A stretch of 26,828 nt of DNA from an uncultured Oscillospiraceae bacterium (GTDB taxonomy: Bacteria; Bacillota; Clostridia; Oscillospirales; Oscillospiraceae): the NCBI GenBank assembly GCA_934590505.1, contig CAKTPC010000015.1:1-26828 (forward strand). The letters are read 5' to 3'. This document shows, one piece after another, positions 23,330-26,828 of the stretch (within the stretch, counting starts at the first letter, position 1; each line of letters starts with the position of its first letter). Made by a program: the position numbers and the translations under genes. Below the pieces are notes generated by a model. That model was given only the letters and a program-made list of their open reading frames with translations, had not been told where the DNA came from and ran no database searches.

Positions 23330-23339
23330 AAGGGACGCT

Positions 23340-24305
23340 ATGGACACGATGAACATTATCGACCTGCACTGCGACACGCTGATAAAGCTGCATGAGCAGG
23401 GCTGCGGGCTGGAGGATGTGCAGGGGCACATCGATCTTGACGCGCTGAGCCGCGGCGGCGCACTGGTGCAGTGCTTCGCAGTATACACGCCGACACATGA
23501 GCAGGTACACAAGCATAAGATAACGACCGGGCCGTGGGAGTACTTCAACACCGCGGCCGATATCTTTGACCGGGAAATGGAAAAGCACAAGGAGCTTATC
23601 CGTCCGGTGCGCCGCGCATCAGATATTCAGGAAAACATGGACGCGGGCAGGATATCCGCGCTGCTCACGCTGGAGGACGGCGTATGCATCGACAGCAGAA
23701 TGGAGCGCGTACAACATCTGTATGACCGCGGCGTGCGCATGATTGCGCTGACGTGGAACTATGAAAACTCCATAGGCTTCCCAAATTCCGCCGATCCCGT
23801 GCTTCACGCGCGCGGACTCAAGCCCTTCGGCTTCGAGGTCGTGGAGCGCATGGGTGAGCTTGGGATGATAGTCGACGTGTCACACCTGTCGGAAGGCGGT
23901 TTTTTCGACGTGGCCGAGGCAGTAAAGGGGCCGTTTGCCGCGTCGCACTCCTGCGCCCGCGCGCTGTGCGGGCACAGCCGCAACCTCACCGACCGTCAGC
24001 TTCATGTCCTCGGTGACCATGGCGGCGTGTGCGGGGTGAACTTCTATTCAAGCTTTCTCACCGGGACGGACTACACGGCGATCGACGATATCCTGCGGCA
24101 CATGGAATACATCGCGGACAAGGCCGGGATCGAAGCCGTCGCGCTCGGTTCGGACTTTGACGGGATAGACTGCAAGCTCGAGTTCGGCGGCTACGCCGGC
24201 ATGCCGCGGCTCGCCGAGGCCATAGCAGCGCGCTTCGGCAGCGGCAATGCCGACAGGATATGCTACGAAAACGCGCTGCGCATGATAAGGGACGTGATCG
24301 GATGA
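23340..24305 (+). CDS. Membrane dipeptidase, peptidase family M19
   Basis: A 321-residue zinc enzyme of the M19 (renal dipeptidase-like) family, which hydrolyses dipeptides and accepts D-amino acids at the C-terminal position. The binuclear metal site is visible: His10 and Asp12 (DLHCD), the bridging Glu112 (LEDG), His182 (DVSHLS) and His203 (SHS). Asp272 (GSDFDG) is also present. The family segment LTWNYENSIGFPN is at about residues 137-149. There is no signal peptide, so it is cytoplasmic despite the family name. The ATG follows AAAGGG at 5 nt. The stop overlaps the next gene by 4 nt, so the two are translationally coupled. Confidence 0.95.
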   Translation: MDTMNIIDLHCDTLIKLHEQGCGLEDVQGHIDLDALSRGGALVQCFAVYTPTHEQVHKHKITTGPWEYFNTAADIFDREMEKHKELIRPVRRASDIQENMDAGRISALLTLEDGVCIDSRMERVQHLYDRGVRMIALTWNYENSIGFPNSADPVLHARGLKPFGFEVVERMGELGMIVDVSHLSEGGFFDVAEAVKGPFAASHSCARALCGHSRNLTDRQLHVLGDHGGVCGVNFYSSFLTGTDYTAIDDILRHMEYIADKAGIEAVALGSDFDGIDCKLEFGGYAGMPRLAEAIAARFGSGNADRICYENALRMIRDVIG

Positions 24306-25375
24306 GCGAACGTGGATGGATGGAATACGGCAGCGAGTTCGACTGGAGGTCAAATGATGCGCTCTTGTCAGACGAGCCGCAGAGCTTCGTACAGGACGAT
24401 TGGCAGCTCTACCGCAGCGGCAGGGACGCGATTAAGGCCATTGCGCGCATTGCCGGGGGGTGTAAGGTGCTGCTGCCAGCGCTGTGCTGTGAGTCGATGA
24501 TACTGCCGTTCTCCGGGAACGGATATGATGTTGAGTTTTATAAGATGAACTCGGATCTCACCGGGGATGAAACGGATGTGCGCGAGAAGCTCGCGGACGG
24601 GACGGTGCTGCTGTACATGCGGTACTTCGGCATCAGACCCTTCACGGATGAATTTCTGCTGTCGCTGCGCGGCTCCGGGATGGATATTGTATTCGTTGAG
24701 GACAGAACACACGATATAATTGTGCCGCGCGGGGAGAAAAGATTCGTGCCCGACGCGGTACTGGCGAGCCTGCGCAAGTGGGCGGCGCTGCCCGAGGGCG
24801 GGATGCTCAGAACCGACATGGGCTGCTGCATCTCCGGTACTGACGCGCGCTTCGGCGACACACGGTGCGAGGCAATGGAGATGAAGGTGCGCTACCTCGA
24901 AACTTGGGAACCGGAGCTGAAAAAGGAATTTCTCGACAAGCTGCACGGCGCGGAACGACTTCTGGATGAGAGCGGCGAGCCGCGCGGGATGTCGGCGGAA
25001 TATGAGGCGCTGCTGCGGCGCATTGATTTCGCGGCGCTGCTGGCAAAGCGCCGGGCGAACATCGGACGGCTGAAGGAAAGGATCGCCGCACTCGACGGCA
25101 CAAGGCTGCGTTTTCTCTCCGTTCACCCGGAGGAGAGCACTCTGTACTTCCCTGTTTATCTCGAAAACCGCGGCGAAATTCAGCGCGCGATGGCGCAGCG
25201 CGGGGTGTACTGCCCCGTTATCTGGCCCGAACCGGATACGGCGCACGGAGTGTGCGATGTGAGCAGGTACGTGACGGAGCACATGCTCGCGCTCCCCTGC
25301 GATCAGCGCTACACACCTGAGGACATGGACTTTATTGCGGACACGCTCATTGAAGCATTGGAGAAAAACACATGA
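24302..25375 (+). CDS. DegT-like PLP-fold protein of unknown substrate
   Basis: A 357-residue protein with the type I PLP-enzyme plan of DegT/DnrJ/EryC1 aminotransferases, in a diverged form. RSGRDAIKAIARI leads to a helix, then KVLLPALCCESMILPF and GYDVEFYKMN form the usual cofactor-domain strands. Asp134 in FVEDRTHDI is the candidate for the pyridine-nitrogen contact, and Lys159 in SLRKWAALPEGG for the Schiff-base lysine. The C-terminal domain has LPCDQRYTPEDMDFI, a typical family end. It might aminate a sugar or act on an amino acid; no sugar-nucleotide genes are close. The ATG at 24302 overlaps the dipeptidase stop as ATGA; the downstream gene overlaps its stop in the same way. Confidence 0.75.
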   Translation: MSERGWMEYGSEFDWRSNDALLSDEPQSFVQDDWQLYRSGRDAIKAIARIAGGCKVLLPALCCESMILPFSGNGYDVEFYKMNSDLTGDETDVREKLADGTVLLYMRYFGIRPFTDEFLLSLRGSGMDIVFVEDRTHDIIVPRGEKRFVPDAVLASLRKWAALPEGGMLRTDMGCCISGTDARFGDTRCEAMEMKVRYLETWEPELKKEFLDKLHGAERLLDESGEPRGMSAEYEALLRRIDFAALLAKRRANIGRLKERIAALDGTRLRFLSVHPEESTLYFPVYLENRGEIQRAMAQRGVYCPVIWPEPDTAHGVCDVSRYVTEHMLALPCDQRYTPEDMDFIADTLIEALEKNT

Positions 25376-25929
25376 AAATTGACCCGACACTTTACAAAGG
25401 CCGCCCGGCAAACACACGCATACCAAAGGAGGAGCGCTGCTATGAGCTGCTCGACAGGCTAGGTGTGGAATACTTCCGCACCGATCACGAGCACGCCGAC
25501 ACTATCGAGCAGTGCCACGAGATTGAAAAGCTGCTGGGCGCCGAGATATGCAAAAACCTGCTGCTGACGAACCGGCAGATGACGGACGTCTATCTGCTGC
25601 TCATGCCGGGGGACAAGCCGTTCAAGACGAAGATACTCTCAAAGCAGATAGGCACGGCGCGGCTGTCCTTCGCAAGCCCGGAGCAGATGCTCGACTGCCT
25701 TGACATCACACCGGGCTCGGTCAGCGTGCTGGGCCTGATGAACGACAAGGCCGGTAAGGTGCGGCTGCTCATTGACCGTGACCTGCTGAAAGATGAGCGC
25801 TTCGGCTGTCACCCGTGCATAAACACCTCGACGCTTTCATTTTCGACGCGCGACATTATTGAAAAAATAATCCCCGCCATGGGACATGAGCCGACATATG
25901 TCGAACTGCCGTGGTCGGTAGATGAATAA
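25372..25929 (+). CDS. Prolyl-tRNA editing protein (ProX/YbaK family)
   Basis: A 185-residue single-domain deacylase of the YbaK/ProX group, which hydrolyses tRNA-Pro mischarged with alanine or cysteine. Features are LGAEICKNLLLTNRQ, where the YbaK-type lysine is expected (about residue 62), then GSVSVLGLMND and the C-terminal GCHPCINTSTLSFSTRDI typical of the prolyl-tRNA-synthetase-associated subgroup (PrdX/ProXp-ala). It acts in trans in the cytoplasm. The ATG overlaps the stop of the DegT-like gene by 4 nt, and a strong terminator follows 44 nt after the stop. Why a tRNA-editing enzyme closes an envelope-type operon is unclear. Confidence 0.9.
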   Translation: MKIDPTLYKGRPANTRIPKEERCYELLDRLGVEYFRTDHEHADTIEQCHEIEKLLGAEICKNLLLTNRQMTDVYLLLMPGDKPFKTKILSKQIGTARLSFASPEQMLDCLDITPGSVSVLGLMNDKAGKVRLLIDRDLLKDERFGCHPCINTSTLSFSTRDIIEKIIPAMGHEPTYVELPWSVDE

Positions 25930-25973
25930 TTTACGTAATTCAGTTTACATAATCAGTTTTTGGCGTAACAAAT

Positions 25974-25998
25974 AACAGGCGGCAATGCCGCCTGTTTT
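25974..25998 (+). terminator. Intrinsic terminator of the six-gene operon
   Basis: A perfect 10-bp stem (25974-25983 with 25987-25996), GC-rich in its core, with a 3-nt loop, ending in a TTTT run (25995-25998). It lies 44 nt after the stop of the ProX-type gene and is the clearest intrinsic terminator in the window. It marks the 3' end of the transcript that starts near 19565. Confidence 0.85.
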
Positions 25999-26012
25999 AG
26001 ACTAAATAAAAA

Positions 26013-26049
26013 GCCTCGCAGAGTTTTTTCGCCTCGCAAGGCGAAAAAA
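26013..26049. repeat. Direct repeat GCCTCGCA and a hairpin
   Basis: The octamer GCCTCGCA occurs at 26013-26020 and again at 26031-26038. The second copy forms part of a perfect 11-bp inverted repeat (26024-26034 with 26039-26049) with a 4-nt loop, TTTTTTCGCCT on the left and its complement on the right. It is the first of three hairpins in the space between the operon terminator and the methyltransferase gene. Confidence 0.65.
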
Positions 26050-26060
26050 TAAATCAAATC

Positions 26061-26095
26061 TATTTTTGCCGGGGGCGTGTACCTCGGCAAAAATA
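26061..26095. repeat. Hairpin with 14-bp stem
   Basis: An 11-bp perfect inverted repeat, TATTTTTGCCG (26061-26071) with its complement (26085-26095), extended by a G-T and two G-C pairs to 14 bp, with a 7-nt loop. As with its neighbour, the T-run is on the left and the A-run on the right, so it is not a classical terminator for the plus strand. Confidence 0.65.
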
Positions 26096-26150
26096 CTTCT
26101 CGCGTAGAGAGTGTCGAGCGCAGCGAGGCGCGAACGGAGCGCAATCTTTT

Positions 26151-26179
26151 TTGTCAAAGAACCTTTGGTTCTTTGACAA
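26151..26179. repeat. Perfect 13-bp hairpin overlapping the methyltransferase 3' end
   Basis: TTGTCAAAGAACC (26151-26163) pairs perfectly with 26167-26179 across a TTT loop. The outer bases AATCTT and AAGATT can pair further if a few T residues bulge. The last codons and the TGA stop of the minus-strand methyltransferase gene lie inside this palindrome. A purine/GC-rich stretch with repeated GAGCG/GAGGCG words (about 26114-26143) separates it from the hairpin to its left. Confidence 0.7.
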
Positions 26180-26828
26180 GATTAAGTAGAGTCTGCGTGA
26201 ATCCGTATTTCTCGCGCAATGCTTCTGCCTTTGCGCGGCCTGAGCCGCGGCGCTTGCCGGTATACTCAGCGCGGAGCATGATGTTCTTCGGTGAATGCTC
26301 AAGGTCGATGAACTCTATCATATCCACCTTATAACCCGCGTCCTCAAGAACAGCGGCGCGGATAGAATCCGTCAGCAGGGCGCAGACGCGTTCCTTGACG
26401 ATGCCGTATTCAATCAGCAGGTCGAGCTCTCCCCCGCTGTGGATGCTGGAATTGACCTCATGCTGGCAGCATGGCACGGAGAAAATGCGGCCGACGCGGC
26501 GGTTCACAGCATAAGCGAGGGCATAGTCAGTGGCGGTATCACAGGCGTGGAGCGTCACGACCATGTCGATATGCGTATCGGCAAGCGTGTCACGCGTCAC
26601 GTCCGCGACCTCGAAGCGCAGCCCGTCATAGCCGTAGCGCGCAGCGATCTCATTACAGCGCTCAACAACATCGGCCTTGAGATCGTAGCCGATGATACGG
26701 GTACGCATGCCCTTTTTGACGGAGAAGTAATAATATAGAATAAAGGTCAGGTACGACTTGCCGCAGCCGAAATCAAGGATGCTGATCTCTTCCCTGCCGT
26801 CGGCGGCAAAGGACTGATCGACAAGCTC
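26154..26828 (-). CDS. Class I SAM-dependent methyltransferase (5' end cut by the window)
   Basis: The visible 224 codons are open to the window edge, so the true start lies outside. Motif I of a Rossmann-fold methyltransferase, ILDFGCGKSYLTF, is encoded at about 26738-26780, followed by IGYDLKADVV (motif II acidic residue) and VTLHACDTATD. The sequence FSVPCCQHEVN (about 26455-26480) with two cysteines recalls the Methyltransf_32 (PF13679) type. The substrate is unknown; RNA is a possibility for that family. The last codons (KEPKVL and the stop) lie inside a 13-bp palindrome, so the natural C-terminus may have been altered. The gene is convergent with the six-gene operon. Confidence 0.85.
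   Translation of the reverse strand, partial: ELVDQSFAADGREEISILDFGCGKSYLTFILYYYFSVKKGMRTRIIGYDLKADVVERCNEIAARYGYDGLRFEVADVTRDTLADTHIDMVVTLHACDTATDYALAYAVNRRVGRIFSVPCCQHEVNSSIHSGGELDLLIEYGIVKERVCALLTDSIRAAVLEDAGYKVDMIEFIDLEHSPKNIMLRAEYTGKRRGSGRAKAEALREKYGFTQTLLNLVKEPKVL

Noticed and set aside
24368..25426. Minus-strand open frame of 352 codons opposite the DegT-like gene
   Set aside because: The plus-strand gene is joined to its neighbours by ATGA overlaps; the antisense translation is unlike any protein family I know.
1..26828. Search for tRNA, rRNA, CRISPR arrays, insertion sequences and prophage genes
   Set aside because: No cloverleaf-like sequence with the T-loop consensus, regular spaced repeats, transposase or phage motif was recognised in the gaps; this was by eye only.

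Overview
The window looks like a chromosomal segment of a GC-rich, spore-forming Firmicute of the class Clostridia, most like an Oscillospirales/Ruminococcaceae-type genome. The basis is four sporulation gene families (yqfC, yqfD, ylbJ/spoVV, bofA), the Bacillus-like phoH-ybeY-era-yqzL-recO order, an HPr with both His15 and Ser46, strong AGGAGG-type ribosome binding sites and sigma-A-like promoters. The species assignment is inference. I saw no rRNA, tRNA, CRISPR array, transposase or prophage gene.

Left block (34-7698, all minus strand). Reading from right to left, yqfC-yqfD-phoH-ybeY-era-yqzL-recO-mutS2 form one tight, probably co-transcribed cluster, followed by ptsH, which has its own strong promoter. 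The block combines sporulation (yqfC/yqfD), rRNA maturation and 30S assembly (ybeY, era), a PhoH-type ATPase, recombinational repair (recO), the MutS2 ATPase and the PTS phosphocarrier. The tiny yqzL gene (53 codons) lies between era and recO, as it does in Bacillus.

Sporulation pair (7779-8995). ylbJ/spoVV (plus) is divergent from yqfC and convergent with bofA (minus). The ylbJ and bofA stop codons overlap by 4 nt.

Topoisomerase block (9000-16033, plus). A 397-nt intergenic region with several hairpins and promoter-like sites precedes a divergent topoisomerase IV pair (parE-like, parC-like). The pair is interrupted by a gene for a small two-helix membrane protein with a zinc ribbon. A YitT-family membrane protein follows, then a lipoprotein with a transglutaminase-like domain whose catalytic Cys is replaced by Ser.

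Metabolic/transport block (16037-19493, plus). A consensus promoter drives a DUF2007-like small protein and an alpha-phosphohexomutase, ending in a strong hairpin. A pair of half-length CHR (chromate transporter family) proteins follows.

Envelope-type operon (19530-25998, plus). One promoter, six close or overlapping genes and one terminator: a GT-C-type membrane glycosyltransferase, a GtrII-type membrane glucosyltransferase, a Trp-rich lipoprotein of unknown function, an M19 membrane dipeptidase, a DegT-like PLP-fold protein and a prolyl-tRNA-editing (ProX/YbaK) protein. This is the best candidate in the window for an undescribed functional unit, but its joint role is inference.

Right edge (26013-26828). 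A cluster of three near-perfect hairpins runs into the 3' end of a minus-strand SAM-dependent methyltransferase gene, which is cut by the window end.
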